From Poseidonocella sp. HB161398 (GTDB taxonomy: Bacteria > Pseudomonadota > Alphaproteobacteria > Rhodobacterales > Rhodobacteraceae), in NCBI RefSeq assembly GCF_005870025.1, contig NZ_VATA01000004.1, forward strand, positions 228,233 to 292,232: DNA of 64,000 bases, given 5' to 3'. Positions 35,363-44,371 of the stretch are shown here, piece after piece. The notes beneath the pieces were generated by a model, which saw nothing but the letters and a program-made list of their open reading frames with translations, ran no database searches and was not told the DNA's origin. The position numbers were made by a program, and so were the translations under genes. Within the stretch, counting starts at the first letter, position 1; each line of letters starts with the position of its first letter.

Positions 35363-35544
35363 CGGTGCTGACCGGCGCGCCGCACCACCGTGATCCCGTG
35401 ACGGGGCGGATCTGCAGGGCGGAAGTGGTGCTGGAACGGCTGGCGGAGATGCGGCAGAGGCGGCAGAGGCGGCAGAGGCCGCTTAGCGGGCCCGATGCCA
35501 AGGCATAGGGGCACTGGGCAACGGCCTTTCCGCGTTGGGCGTAG
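35362..35544 (+). pseudogene. duplicated 3' end of kpsC
   Basis: The sequence repeats the last about 173 bp of kpsC (35189-35361) immediately downstream. In translation LTGAPHHRDPVTGRICRAEVVLERLAEM matches LIGAPRYRDPVTGRICTAEVALERLAAM in the intact gene, split here into shorter blocks: DPVTGRIC, AEV and LERLA are identical. The copy continues to ATAFPRWA against ATAFPRRV and ends in TAGCGGTGC like the original. An internal TAG and a 9-bp expansion show it is not a working gene. Confidence 0.85.
35451..35477 (+). repeat. three perfect copies of a 9-bp unit
   Basis: The unit GCGGCAGAG occurs three times head to tail inside the duplicated kpsC 3' end. The intact gene has a single diverged version at the matching place (GGGCGGCAGGGG). 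It looks like a slippage expansion. Confidence 0.9.
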
Positions 35545-35561
35545 CGGTGCCCGGAAACGCA

Positions 35562-35597
35562 GAAGGCCGCGCGGCCCGTCGGGGCGGCACGGCCTTC
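35562..35597 (-). terminator. terminator of the DUF4167 gene
   Basis: GAAGGCCG (35562-35569) pairs with CGGCCTTC (35590-35597) around a GC-rich inner part. Read on the minus strand it is followed by TGCGTTTC, and it lies 20 bp past the DUF4167 stop. Confidence 0.6.
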
Positions 35598-35617
35598 GGC
35601 AATGTCCTGCGCGGAGC

Positions 35618-36403
35618 TTACTCCGCGGCTTCCTTCGGACCGTCCGCGGCGGGCGCGTCGGAGTCGGCCTTCGGCGCGGCGGCCTTGCGGGTGCGGCGCT
35701 TCGGCTTCGGTGCTTCGGCGGCCTCCTCTGCGGGGGCTGCGGCGGCCTCTGCCTCGGTCTCGTCCTTGGTCTTGCGGGTCCGGCGGCGGCGCGGCTTCGG
35801 CGCGGCGTCTTCCGGGGTCTCGACCAGGCCAGATTCCTCGGTGGCCTCGTTGCCGGTATCGACCACGCCCATCGAGTCGGAGCTCGCTTCCGCGGCGGCG
35901 GGCTCGGCCTTCGGTGCCGGTGCGGCCGGAGCGGCGGGGGCCGCTGCAGGCGCTTCGGCACGCGGCGCGGGCGCTTCGGCCTGCGCAGGCTCGGCAAGGC
36001 CCGGCTGCGGCTGGGCGCTGCGATCGGCGCCGAAATCCAGATCGGGCGCGGAATCGCCGCGGTCCTGGCGCTGGTCGTCGCGGTCGCGGCTGCGCGGCTG
36101 CTGCTGCTGGCCATCGCGGTTCTGCTGCGATTCCTGCTGCTCGCGGCGGGCATCCGCATCCCGCTGGGCCTCGCCCAGCAGGCGGGTGTAATGCTCCGCA
36201 TGCTGCTGGAAGTTCTCGGTCGCCACGCGGTCGTTGCCCAGCTGCGCGTCGCGCGCAAGCTGCTGGTACTTGTCGATGATCTGCTGCGGCGTGCCGCGCA
36301 CCTTGCCCTCGGGGCCGGAACTGTCAAACACGCGGTTGACGATGTTCCCGACCGAACGGTTACGGTTCGACTTCGACCGTGATCGTGACTTCGAAGATCT
36401 CAT
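35618..36403 (-). CDS. DUF4167 domain protein
   Basis: A 261-residue protein. The first about 85 residues are the DUF4167 domain typical of alphaproteobacteria: a basic Ser/Arg/Asn start (MRSSKSRSRSKSNRNR), then NIVNRVFDSSGPEGKVRGTP and QQIIDKYQQLARDAQLGND with AEHYTRLLGEAQR. The rest is low-complexity, with Gln/Arg/Asp and then Ala/Pro/Glu and Lys/Arg patches. The basic patches suggest nucleic-acid contact, but function is unknown. It sits downstream of prmC, as in many relatives. Confidence 0.85.
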   Translation of the reverse strand: MRSSKSRSRSKSNRNRSVGNIVNRVFDSSGPEGKVRGTPQQIIDKYQQLARDAQLGNDRVATENFQQHAEHYTRLLGEAQRDADARREQQESQQNRDGQQQQPRSRDRDDQRQDRGDSAPDLDFGADRSAQPQPGLAEPAQAEAPAPRAEAPAAAPAAPAAPAPKAEPAAAEASSDSMGVVDTGNEATEESGLVETPEDAAPKPRRRRTRKTKDETEAEAAAAPAEEAAEAPKPKRRTRKAAAPKADSDAPAADGPKEAAE

Positions 36404-36635
36404 TGTACTGCGGGTTCCAGCCTTGTTCGAATTTCCTTAGCCAAACTCTAAATCCCTCGTCCCTCGGGGACTGGCGCATCTGATGCTGTTTGGCTTGGGG
36501 CTGAGGGGAGCCACTCCGGCTCCACTACTCTGCAGAACGTTCTAAACACGTGAGTGCATCCGAAACAAGTCAAAAACGCCCCTGCCGGAACAAATCTGCA
36601 AAAAATTGCAGATATCCCCAGGCCGGAGGGCCGTT

Positions 36636-37472
36636 TCAGCGCTTTTGCGCCGCCACGACGCGGTCGCGCCCGTCCAGATCGGGCAGGATCCGCGGTGCCT
36701 CGAACCCCGCGGCGCGGCAGAGCGCCGCAACATCCGGCCCCTGCGCAGCACCGATTTCCAGCAGCACGCGCCCCCCGGCCGACAGCCGTGACGCAGCCTG
36801 CGGCAAGAGCGCGCGATAGGCCGCCAGCCCGTCCGGCCCGGGCGAAAGCGCCATGGCGGGCTCCCAGCGGGTGACCTCCGGCTCGAGCCCGGCAAGCTCC
36901 TCATGGGCGATATAGGGCGGGTTCGAGACCACGAGGTCGAAGGGCCCCTCGGCCTCCGCCGCCCAGTCGCCATGGCGGAATTCGGCCCGCTCCGCGAGGC
37001 CGAGCGCCGCCGCATTGCCCCTGGCCACCTCCAGCGCCGCGGCCGAGGCATCCGTGGCCACGCCCGTCGCCTCCGGCCATTCCGCCAGCAATGTCAGCAG
37101 GATGCAGCCCGTCCCGGTGCCGATATCGAGGACCCGACCTGCCGGGGCCCTGAGCGCTTCGAGGATCAGCGCCTCGGTCTCGGGGCGCGGGTCGAGCACG
37201 TCCTGCGTCACCCGGAAGCTGCGGCCGAAGAACTCGCGCGTGCCGACGATCTGCGACACCGGCCGCCGCGCCTCGCGCTCGGCCAGCATCTCCTCCCAGC
37301 GGGCCGCGGCCGCGCCGGGCCAGGGATCGCGCGCCATCAGCGAGATCCGCGAGGGCGCCACGCCGAGCGCCGCCGCCGCCAGCCGCCGCGCATCGCGCGC
37401 GGGATCGGCCACGCCGGCGGCTTCGAGCCGGGCCATCCCGGCGCGCATCACCTCCGAGACGGTGGCGCTCAT
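36636..37472 (-). CDS. prmC: peptide chain release factor N5-glutamine methyltransferase
   Basis: PrmC methylates the glutamine of the GGQ motif in release factors. The 278-residue protein has an N-terminal helical domain, the SAM site [20 protein letters not shown] (about 115-134) and the substrate motif VVSNPPYIA (about 182-190). The start at 37472 overlaps the prfA stop by 4 bases (ATGA), the classical coupling of enzyme and substrate genes. Confidence 0.95.
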   Translation of the reverse strand: MSATVSEVMRAGMARLEAAGVADPARDARRLAAAALGVAPSRISLMARDPWPGAAAARWEEMLAEREARRPVSQIVGTREFFGRSFRVTQDVLDPRPETEALILEALRAPAGRVLDIGTGTGCILLTLLAEWPEATGVATDASAAALEVARGNAAALGLAERAEFRHGDWAAEAEGPFDLVVSNPPYIAHEELAGLEPEVTRWEPAMALSPGPDGLAAYRALLPQAASRLSAGGRVLLEIGAAQGPDVAALCRAAGFEAPRILPDLDGRDRVVAAQKR

Positions 37473-38524
37473 GCGTCGAGCTCGGCCAGCCGTGCCGCCT
37501 GGTCCGAGGCGATCAGCGCGTCGGTGATCTCGCCCAGATCGCCCTGCATCACCTGCTCCAGCCGGTAGAGGGTCAGGTTGATGCGGTGATCGGTGACGCG
37601 GCCCTGCGGGAAATTGTAGGTGCGGATGCGTTCCGAGCGGTCGCCGGAGCCGACCTGGCTTTTCCGGTCGGCGGCGCGGGCGCTGTCGGCGCGCTGGCGC
37701 TCCTGGTCGTAGAGCCGCGTGCGCAGCACCTGCATGGCGATGGCGCGGTTCTGGTGCTGGGACTTCTCCGAGGAGGTCACGACGATGCCGCTGGGGATAT
37801 GGGTGATCCGCACGGCGGAATCGGTGGTGTTGACGTGCTGGCCGCCTGCCCCGCTGGCGCGCATCGTGTCGATGCGGATGTCGTTCGGGTCGATCTGGAT
37901 GTCGACCTCCTCCGCTTCGGGCAGCACGGCGACGGTCGCGGCCGAGGTGTGGATGCGGCCGCCGGACTCGGTCTCGGGCACGCGCTGGACGCGATGGACG
38001 CCGGATTCGAATTTCAGCCGGGCGAAGACGCCCTCGCCCGCGACATGGGCCACGACTTCCTTGATCCCGCCAAGCTCGGTCTGGCTTTCCTCGAGGATCT
38101 TGAACTGCCAGCCCTGGGATTCCGAAAAGCGCTGGTACATGCGCAGGAGATCGCCGGCGAACAGCGCCGCCTCCTCGCCGCCGGTGCCGGGGCGGATCTC
38201 GATCATCGCCGGGCGGGCATCTGCCGCGTCCTTCGGCAGGAGCGCGAGCTGCAGCGCATGCTCGGCCTCGGGCAGCGCCGTCTTCAGCCGCGGCAGCTCC
38301 TCCTCGGCAAGGCTCCGCATTTCGGGATCGGCAAGCATCTCCTCGGCCTCGGCAAGATCCGCCACGATCCCGCGCCAGGCGTGGATCTGGCCGACGACGG
38401 GCTTCAGGTCGCTGTATTCGCGGGACAGCCGGACGATCTCCGCGGGCGCCGCGCCGCTGGCGAGCTTGGCTTCGAGGAATTCGAACCGGCCGAGGATCTG
38501 GTCGAGCTTGTCTTCGGGTATCAT
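37469..38524 (-). CDS. prfA: peptide chain release factor 1
   Basis: RF1 reads UAA and UAG stop codons. The 351-residue protein has the catalytic GGQ at residues 227-229 ([17 protein letters not shown]) and the codon-recognition PxT-type tripeptide PET at 183-185 ([11 protein letters not shown]). The family block [17 protein letters not shown] is at 110-126. It is first in the prfA-prmC pair. Confidence 0.96.
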   Translation of the reverse strand: MIPEDKLDQILGRFEFLEAKLASGAAPAEIVRLSREYSDLKPVVGQIHAWRGIVADLAEAEEMLADPEMRSLAEEELPRLKTALPEAEHALQLALLPKDAADARPAMIEIRPGTGGEEAALFAGDLLRMYQRFSESQGWQFKILEESQTELGGIKEVVAHVAGEGVFARLKFESGVHRVQRVPETESGGRIHTSAATVAVLPEAEEVDIQIDPNDIRIDTMRASGAGGQHVNTTDSAVRITHIPSGIVVTSSEKSQHQNRAIAMQVLRTRLYDQERQRADSARAADRKSQVGSGDRSERIRTYNFPQGRVTDHRINLTLYRLEQVMQGDLGEITDALIASDQAARLAELDA

Positions 38525-38575
38525 GGATCGCCAATGCCCAAGCCCGCGCGCGCCGTCAAGTCCGCCGCCGCGCGC

Positions 38576-39034
38576 TCAGGCCAGCGCCTCGAGCCAGGCT
38601 TCCACCCGCTTGCGGTTCACGCCCAGATCGTACGAGCCGAAGCGCAGCCGGGCATAGACCGCCAGCGCCGTGCCGTCGCCCGCGGGCTCGGCAATGACCG
38701 AGATGTAGTCGGGAAAGCCGAAGACGCGCGAGCGGGCGACATAGGTGACATGGCCCTCGGCGGGGCTGCCCGCGAGGCGGCTGACCCCCGGCGTGGCCAG
38801 CGCGATCTCGTCGAGCCGCGCCATCACCTCGTCCGGGCTGCCCGCGACATGGCGCGCGGGCCCGTCCGAGGGGTCGGCATCGCGCAGCAGGAACGCGCCG
38901 TCCTGCCCGGGATCGACGATCACGCGGGGATCCACATGCCATATCCGCGGATCGCTCGGCGCAAAGCGCACGTAAAGCGAGAACAGCACGGCCACAGCTA
39001 TGCCGATGGCCGCGAACATGGTCACGAGTCGCAT
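38576..39034 (-). CDS. DUF1499 family membrane-anchored protein
   Basis: A 152-residue protein with one N-terminal hydrophobic segment (MRLVTMFAAIGIAVAVLFSLY) and a soluble part resembling DUF1499 (RIWHVDPRV, THVTYVARSRVFGFPDYISV-type text, ALAVYARLRFGSYDLGVN). No function is known for the family. It precedes prfA on the same strand by 51 bp and is divergent from mazG. Confidence 0.75.
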   Translation of the reverse strand: MRLVTMFAAIGIAVAVLFSLYVRFAPSDPRIWHVDPRVIVDPGQDGAFLLRDADPSDGPARHVAGSPDEVMARLDEIALATPGVSRLAGSPAEGHVTYVARSRVFGFPDYISVIAEPAGDGTALAVYARLRFGSYDLGVNRKRVEAWLEALA

Positions 39035-39134
39035 GGTACACCCCCAGAACTTCCGCCAAGACTAGCGTGAAACGCGGCCCGGTCCTCCCCGGCGGGGCCG
39101 GACCAATTGTCCCATCAGCCCCGGAGCCTGCCCG

Positions 39135-39992
39135 ATGAGCGAAACGCGCGACCCGATCTTCGACATGACCGGCGGCCTGCCGCAGCTTCTGGAGATCATG
39201 CGGCGGCTGCGCGATCCCCAGGCGGGCTGTCCCTGGGACATCGAGCAGGACTTCGCCACGATCGCCCCCTACACGATCGAGGAGGCCTACGAGGTGGCCG
39301 ACGCGATCGAGCGCGAGGCCTGGGGCGAGCTGAAGGGCGAGCTGGGCGACCTGCTGCTGCAGACGGTCTATCACGCGCAGATGGCCGACGAGGCCGGGCT
39401 CTTCGATTTCCACGCCGTGGCCGACGCGGTGGCGCAGAAGATGATCCACCGCCATCCGCATGTCTTCGGCGAGGAGAGCCGCGACAAGACGCCCGAGCAG
39501 CAGACCGCCGACTGGGAGACGATCAAGGCAGCCGAGCGCGCGGCCCGCGCCAAGGGCGGCGTGCTCGACGACGTGGCGCTGAACCTGCCGGGACTGACCC
39601 GCGCGGTGAAGCTGCAGCGCCGTGCCGCGCGGGTGGGCTTCGACTGGCCCGCCACCGACCAGGTGCTGGCCAAGATCGCCGAGGAGAGCGCCGAGCTGGT
39701 CGAGGCGCGCGACGAGCTGAGCGCCGAGGAGGTCTTCGAGGAGATGGGCGACCTGCTCTTCGTGATGGCCAATCTCGCCCGCCACATGGGGGTCGAGCCC
39801 GAAGACGCGCTGCGCGCGGCCAATGCCAAGTTCACCCGCCGCTTCCGCGCCATCGAGGCCGAGCTGGCCGCCCGCGGCAAATCGCCGGCCGAGTCGGATC
39901 TGGCCGAGATGGACGCGATCTGGGACGCGGCGAAGGCGGCGGAGAAGGCGTCAGCGAAGACCTCAACGGGGGCTGCGGCAAAAACTAAGTGA
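39135..39992 (+). CDS. mazG: nucleoside triphosphate pyrophosphohydrolase MazG
   Basis: MazG hydrolyses (d)NTPs to monophosphates and pyrophosphate. The 285-residue protein has two MazG modules. The first has LRDPQAGCPWDIEQDFATI, then YTIEEAYEVADAI and ELGDLLLQTVYHA. The second has IAEESAELVEARDE and EEMGDLLFVMANLARH. Metal-binding Glu/Asp positions are present in both. The C-terminal Ala/Lys tail is low complexity. Confidence 0.95.
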   Translation: MSETRDPIFDMTGGLPQLLEIMRRLRDPQAGCPWDIEQDFATIAPYTIEEAYEVADAIEREAWGELKGELGDLLLQTVYHAQMADEAGLFDFHAVADAVAQKMIHRHPHVFGEESRDKTPEQQTADWETIKAAERAARAKGGVLDDVALNLPGLTRAVKLQRRAARVGFDWPATDQVLAKIAEESAELVEARDELSAEEVFEEMGDLLFVMANLARHMGVEPEDALRAANAKFTRRFRAIEAELAARGKSPAESDLAEMDAIWDAAKAAEKASAKTSTGAAAKTK

Positions 39993-39995
39993 AAC

Positions 39996-40015
39996 ACTCG
40001 GACTATTGACCGAGT
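39996..40015 (+). terminator. short terminator after mazG
   Basis: ACTCGG (39996-40001) pairs with CCGAGT (40010-40015) and ATTTTAG follows. The stem is short (6 bp). TTGACC inside the hairpin could also be a -35 for the next gene. Confidence 0.45.
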
Positions 40016-40066
40016 ATTTTAGTCATGTTCTACTCACGGTAGTTTCCGCAACCGGAGTATCTCGCA

Positions 40067-41071
40067 ATGCGCCTGCCCGCCCTGCCCGTCCTCGCCAGTG
40101 TCCTGCTCGGCACCACAGCCATGGCCCAGGAGGTGAATGTCTATTCCTACCGCCAGCCCGAGTTGATCGAGCCGATCTTCGACGTCTTCACCGAAGAGAC
40201 CGGCATCGCGGTCAATGTCGCCTTCCTCAACAAGGGGATGGTCGAGCGGCTGCAGGCCGAGGGCGACCGCAGCCCAGCGGATCTGGTCTTCACCGTGGAC
40301 ATCGCGCGGCTCGAGGAGATCGTCGAGGCCGACGTGATCCAGCCGGTCGACTCCGAGGCGCTGGTGGCGGCGATTCCCGCCGAGTTCCGCGATCCGGAGA
40401 ACCGCTGGTTCGCCGTGACCAGCCGCGCCCGCGTGGTCTATGCCTCGAAGGAGCGCGTGGCCGATGGCGAAATCACCACCTACGAGGATCTCGCCGATCC
40501 CAAGTGGAAGGGCCGCATCTGCACCCGCTCGGGCACGCATGAATACAATGTCGCCCTCGCCGGCGCCTACATGCTGCATCACGGCGAGGACGAGACCCGC
40601 ACCTGGCTCGAGGGACTGAAGGCCAACCTGGCGAAGAAGCCGCAGGGCAATGACCGCGCGCAGGTCAAGGCGATCTGGGCCGGCGAATGCGACATCTCGC
40701 TGGGCAACACCTACTACATGGGACAGATGCTCGACGATCCCGAGCAGATCGCCTGGGCCGAGAGCGTGCGCCTGCAATTCCCGCATTTCACCGATGGCGG
40801 GACGCATGTGAACATCTCGGGCATCGCCATGACCAAGGCGGCGCCGAACCGCGAGAACGCTCTGAAGCTGATGGAATTCCTCGCCTCGCCCGAGGGGCAG
40901 CAGCTCTATGCCACGCTCAATGACGAATACCCGGTCTCGCCGGACACCGCGCCGTCGGAGCGGGTGGCAAGCTGGGGCAGCTTCGAGCCGGACACGCTGC
41001 CGCTGATGGATCTGGCCCGCTCGCGCCCGCCGGCGCTGCGGCTGATCGAGGAAGTCGATTTCGACGGCTGA
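40067..41071 (+). CDS. Fe(III)-type ABC transporter substrate-binding protein (FbpA/FutA family)
   Basis: A 334-residue periplasmic binding protein. It has a signal peptide ending at TAMAQE (about residue 21) and the family start VNVYSYRQPELIEPIFDVFTE. The iron-ligand tyrosines are probably in NTYYMGQM (about residues 220-227), and YEDLADPKWKGRICTRSG is a conserved family block. It would capture ferric iron for an AfuB/C-type importer, but no permease or ATPase gene follows; the next gene is on the other strand. An AT-rich promoter region of about 70 bp precedes it. Confidence 0.88.
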   Translation: MRLPALPVLASVLLGTTAMAQEVNVYSYRQPELIEPIFDVFTEETGIAVNVAFLNKGMVERLQAEGDRSPADLVFTVDIARLEEIVEADVIQPVDSEALVAAIPAEFRDPENRWFAVTSRARVVYASKERVADGEITTYEDLADPKWKGRICTRSGTHEYNVALAGAYMLHHGEDETRTWLEGLKANLAKKPQGNDRAQVKAIWAGECDISLGNTYYMGQMLDDPEQIAWAESVRLQFPHFTDGGTHVNISGIAMTKAAPNRENALKLMEFLASPEGQQLYATLNDEYPVSPDTAPSERVASWGSFEPDTLPLMDLARSRPPALRLIEEVDFDG

Positions 41072-41276
41072 CAACGGCTGCGCCGCGCCCGCCCCGGCGG
41101 CGCGGCACTGCCCCGGGCCCATGGCCCGCCGAAACGGCCCGCCAGCCACCCGGCCCGGCGGGCCTGTCTGCACCTGCCGCAATTCCGCCCCGGAATGATC
41201 CCGTCCCCGCCCCGCTTCCTCCCTGCTGCCGCCATTGCGCAGGGCTAGACCAGTCCCATCGCAACTGAGCGAGCAA

Positions 41277-41327
41277 AGGTCCCGGGGCCGAGCCTCATAG
41301 CCCCCACACAGCGGAGCGCCGGGACCT
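41277..41327 (-). terminator. hairpin downstream of the aspartoacylase-like gene
   Basis: AGGTCCCGG (41277-41285) pairs perfectly with CCGGGACCT (41319-41327), with a 33-nt loop. It lies 12 bp past the stop of the minus-strand gene. The rest of 41072-41339 shows GC-rich inverted repeats but no gene. Confidence 0.45.
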
Positions 41328-41339
41328 CAACCTCTCCCC

Positions 41340-42380
41340 TCAGATGATCTCGTCCTCGTCGAAAAGCGCGGCCGCGTCGAGCTGGGCCGAGAGGCTCTCG
41401 ATCCGCCGCTCGGCGCCCTCGGCCTCGACATCGGCGATGTGGAAGAGCGCGTCGCCCTCGTTGACGATCGGCAGGTTGGTGCGACCGACGATCAGCCCGC
41501 CGCTCGAGGCAGTCAGCTCGGCCTCCGCCTCGCCGAACGGGTCGGAGATGATGCCCAGCAGATCGCCCTCCGCCACCATCTCGCCGCAGCTCTTGAAGGC
41601 GCGCATCAGCCCGCCCGCGGGGGCGCGCTCCCATTCGGTCTTCGAGGCGCGCAGCGGCGCCGCCGAGGGGATCGGCACGCCGCGCTTCGGGATCATGCCG
41701 AGGCTGTGCATCACCCGCAGCACGCCCGCGACCCCCGCCCGCGCCGACATCTCGTCGAAGCGCAGCCCCTCGCCCGCCTCGTAGAGCAGGATGTCCACCC
41801 CGGCCTGCTGGGCGGCCGCGCGCAGGCTGCCGTCGCGCAGCTTCGAGCGGATCACCACCGGCGCGCCGAAGGCCTCGGCATGGGCCAGGGTCTCGGGCTT
41901 GCCGGGGCTCACGCGGATCTGCGGCATGTTCATGCGGTGGATGGCGGCCGAATGCAGGTCGATGCCCAGATCGGCGCGGCCGACGATCTCGGTCATGAAG
42001 AGATGGGCCAGCCGCCCGGCCAGCGATCCGGTCTCGGAGCCCGGGAAGGAGCGGTTCAGGTCGCGCCGGTCCGGCAGATAGCGCGAATGGTTGAGGAACC
42101 CGAAGGTGTTGACGATCGGGATCACCATCAGCGTGCCGGAAATGCGGTCGAGCTGGGGCGAGCGCAGGAGCCGCCGGGCGATCTCCACCCCGATCACCTC
42201 GTCGCCATGCACCGCCGCCGAGACGAAAAGCACCGGCCCCTCGCGGCGGCCATGGACGACATGCACGGACATGCTGACGGGCGTGTGGTCCGAGAGCACG
42301 CTGACCGGCAGGTCGACGGTGCGGCGCGAACCCGGCGGGATGCGCTGGCTGCCGATCACGAAGGGCGGGCGGTTGGTCAA
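41340..42380 (-). CDS. succinylglutamate desuccinylase/aspartoacylase family protein
   Basis: A 346-residue zinc carboxypeptidase-like protein. Ligand motifs are AAVHGDEVIGVEIARRLL (His and Glu, about 55-72) and IDLHSAAIHRMNMPQIRV (His, about 140-157), with RDLNRSFPG between. The C-terminal part (about 270-346) is a biotinyl-lipoyl-like beta domain (EGDLLGIISDPFGEAEAEL). The start is a TTG at 42380, supported by GAGGAGA 8 bp upstream; no ATG fits the N-terminus. Substrate is not evident; related proteins are found beside ectoine or amino-acid genes, which are absent here. Confidence 0.82.
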   Translation of the reverse strand: MTNRPPFVIGSQRIPPGSRRTVDLPVSVLSDHTPVSMSVHVVHGRREGPVLFVSAAVHGDEVIGVEIARRLLRSPQLDRISGTLMVIPIVNTFGFLNHSRYLPDRRDLNRSFPGSETGSLAGRLAHLFMTEIVGRADLGIDLHSAAIHRMNMPQIRVSPGKPETLAHAEAFGAPVVIRSKLRDGSLRAAAQQAGVDILLYEAGEGLRFDEMSARAGVAGVLRVMHSLGMIPKRGVPIPSAAPLRASKTEWERAPAGGLMRAFKSCGEMVAEGDLLGIISDPFGEAEAELTASSGGLIVGRTNLPIVNEGDALFHIADVEAEGAERRIESLSAQLDAAALFDEDEII

Positions 42381-42411
42381 GGCGGCGTCTCCTCGCTCGT
42401 GTCGCGGCGAG

Positions 42412-43185
42412 CTAAGCACCCGTCCCCGGCGCTGGCAAGGCGATGCCCGCCAGCTCGCGCAGCCGCGCCGCGCGGCGCGGCGGAATCGCCGCAATCTCGA
42501 GCCCGGTGAAGACATGGAGCGTGCCCAGATCGGGATCGGCCACCGCGTGGTCGCCGACGCGCCCGCCGAGCCGCAGGTAGCTGCGCAGGAGCGGCGGCAT
42601 CGCCCGCATCCCCGCCAGCGGATCGGCCGGGGCGGCGCGGGCCAGCGGCACCCGGCCCGTGTCCGGCCTGCAGCGCGGCCGCCAGGCGGCAGGCGCGAGA
42701 TGCCGCTCCGCCAGGAGCGCGAAGCTTTCGGCATGGGCCGCGGGATCCGTGCCGGGAAAGGAGCTGCAGCCGAAGATCATCGCCGCGCCGGTCTGCGCCA
42801 CCAGCGCGGCGAGCCCGGCCCAGGCGAGGCGCAGGATGTCCGGATCGCCCGCGCCCGGCGCGAGGCAGAAGCGGCCGAGCTCCAGCACCGGCGCCCGGAT
42901 CGCAGCCAGCGGCGCGAGGTCGTAGAACTGCGCGGCGTAGCCGCCGCAGGCCGCCCGGCCGCTGTCCAGCGCCAGCACGCGGAAGCAGCAGGCGAGCCGG
43001 CCGGTCGCGGCCTCCTCTACCATGAAATGGCGGCAGAGCGGATCGAGCGCATCGCGGTCCTCGCCGGCGGCATCGCCGCGGAAGGCCAGTGCGCGCAGCG
43101 CGGCGGCGCGGGCCAGGTCGCCCGGCGCCCGCGCCTGCCGGATCCGGTAGCGCCCGGCAGAGCCCGGCGCCGGAGCCTCGCTCAG
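42412..43185 (-). CDS. OlsB-like GNAT acyltransferase (hemolysin family), apparent CTG start
   Basis: A 257-residue protein related to OlsB, which acylates ornithine with 3-hydroxyacyl-ACP. Shared blocks with the second OlsB gene of this window are LELGRFCL, IFGCSSFPGTDP, RHLAP and SYLRLGGRVGD. The GNAT domain needs sequence upstream of the first ATG (43023), but no ATG, GTG or TTG occurs in frame there. CTG at 43185, overlapping the bamE stop as CTGA and preceded by GAGGATT, is the best start. It may be a second ornithine or glutamine lipid enzyme; that is inference. Confidence 0.75.
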   Translation of the reverse strand: MSEAPAPGSAGRYRIRQARAPGDLARAAALRALAFRGDAAGEDRDALDPLCRHFMVEEAATGRLACCFRVLALDSGRAACGGYAAQFYDLAPLAAIRAPVLELGRFCLAPGAGDPDILRLAWAGLAALVAQTGAAMIFGCSSFPGTDPAAHAESFALLAERHLAPAAWRPRCRPDTGRVPLARAAPADPLAGMRAMPPLLRSYLRLGGRVGDHAVADPDLGTLHVFTGLEIAAIPPRRAARLRELAGIALPAPGTGA

Positions 43186-43646
43186 AGGGAATCCTCGGTC
43201 GGCATCGCCGGACGCAGCGAGGTGCTGCTCAGCAGGCCCTTGAGGAAGCCGATGTCGGGAACCGCGCTCTCGGTGACGCGGCGCGACAGGGTGACGACCT
43301 CGCCGTCGGCCAGGCCGAAGCGCTCCACGTTGGAGACGGTGCCATTGTCGGTGAAGCGCACCGCGACCACCTGGCGCTCGACCGTCACCGGCGCCTTCCA
43401 GCCATAGGTCTCGGTCTTGGAGGCGACGAAGTACCAGACGTTGTCGCGGCGGAAATCCTCGAGCGGCGGCTGGCCGATCTTCTCGGTGACGGCATCGCGG
43501 GTATCGCCCAGCTGGACTTCCTCCAGCTGCATGTCCGTCGGCACGTAGCCGTAATTGTCCACCATCGTGGTGCAGCCCGAGATCGCCGCAAGGGCCATCG
43601 CCAGGCCCGCACCCAGCATCGCGGTCTTGATACGAGCCACTGTCAT
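43182..43646 (-). CDS. bamE: outer membrane assembly lipoprotein BamE (OmlA/SmpA)
   Basis: BamE is the small lipoprotein of the Bam complex that inserts beta-barrel proteins. The 154-residue product has a signal peptide with lipobox LAAISGC (Cys at about residue 25). It also carries the family pattern QLEEVQLGDTRDAVTEKIGQPP and NVWYFVASKTETYGWKAP. It is divergent from the DUF177 gene, the usual alphaproteobacterial arrangement. Confidence 0.9.
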   Translation of the reverse strand: MTVARIKTAMLGAGLAMALAAISGCTTMVDNYGYVPTDMQLEEVQLGDTRDAVTEKIGQPPLEDFRRDNVWYFVASKTETYGWKAPVTVERQVVAVRFTDNGTVSNVERFGLADGEVVTLSRRVTESAVPDIGFLKGLLSSTSLRPAMPTEDSL

Positions 43647-43760
43647 CACCTGCACTTCCGTCCGTTCCGATTGTGCGGGAGAACCGGTCCTGCCGGCTTG
43701 CCCGCATGCTGTTCTCCGAGTTATCCAAGCCGGCGCGCCACTGCAAGGAAGGATGCGGCC

Positions 43761-44339
43761 ATGACCGACAGAGCCCCGGAGCGAATCGACGGGACCGAGA
43801 TCGTCTTCTCGAAGCTGCCGCGCGACGGCGCCGTCTTCCGGCTGGAGCCGTCCGCCGCGGAACTCGAGGCGCTGCGCGAGCACCTGGGGCTTCTGGGCCT
43901 TAGAAAGCTGCGGTTCGAGGGGCGGCTCGTGCCCGAGCGCAAGCGCGACTGGCGGCTGGAGGCGCAGCTGGGCGCGACCGTGATCCAGCCCTGCACCGTC
44001 ACGCTGGAGCCGGTGACGACGCGGCTCGAGGAGGTGCTCGAGCGGCGCTATCTTGCCGATTGGGAAGAGCCCGAGGCCGCCGCCGAGGTGGAAATGCCCG
44101 AGGATGACAGTGCCGAGGCGCTGCCGCGGGTCCTCGATCTCGGGGAAGTGATGCACGAGGCGCTGGCGCTGGCGCTGCCGCTCTATCCGCGGGCGGGCAC
44201 GGCGGATTTCGGCGGCACCGCGGTGACCGAGCCCGGCAAGGCGCCGATGACCGACGAGGAGACGAAGCCCTTTGCCGGGCTGGCGGCGCTGCGCGGCAAG
44301 CTCGGCGGCGGGGATTCCGGCCCGGGCAACGGAGAATAG
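43761..44339 (+). CDS. DUF177 (YceD) family protein
   Basis: A 192-residue protein of the YceD/DUF177 family, which is linked with 23S rRNA and rpmF expression in other bacteria and plastids. Visible are KLRFEGRLVPERKRDWRLEA, the conserved single-Cys strand QPCTVTLEPVTTRLEE, and DLGEVMHEALALALPLYPRA. It precedes rpmF, plsX and fabH on the same strand, as in most proteobacteria. The ATG at 43761 follows GGAAGGA. Confidence 0.88.
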   Translation: MTDRAPERIDGTEIVFSKLPRDGAVFRLEPSAAELEALREHLGLLGLRKLRFEGRLVPERKRDWRLEAQLGATVIQPCTVTLEPVTTRLEEVLERRYLADWEEPEAAAEVEMPEDDSAEALPRVLDLGEVMHEALALALPLYPRAGTADFGGTAVTEPGKAPMTDEETKPFAGLAALRGKLGGGDSGPGNGE

Positions 44340-44371
44340 CGCGGATCCCGTCCGCAAGATGCAAAAAACGG

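Noticed and set aside
35451..35477. Tandem 9-bp units as a possible CRISPR or iteron array
   Set aside because: Only three directly adjoining copies occur with no spacers, and they lie inside a duplicated coding fragment, so slippage explains them.
33334..35508. A plus-strand frame of over 700 codons overlapping kpsC in another phase
   Set aside because: It is arginine/alanine-rich without motifs, whereas the kpsC phase carries both KpsC modules; only its last part coincides with the phase of the duplicated fragment.
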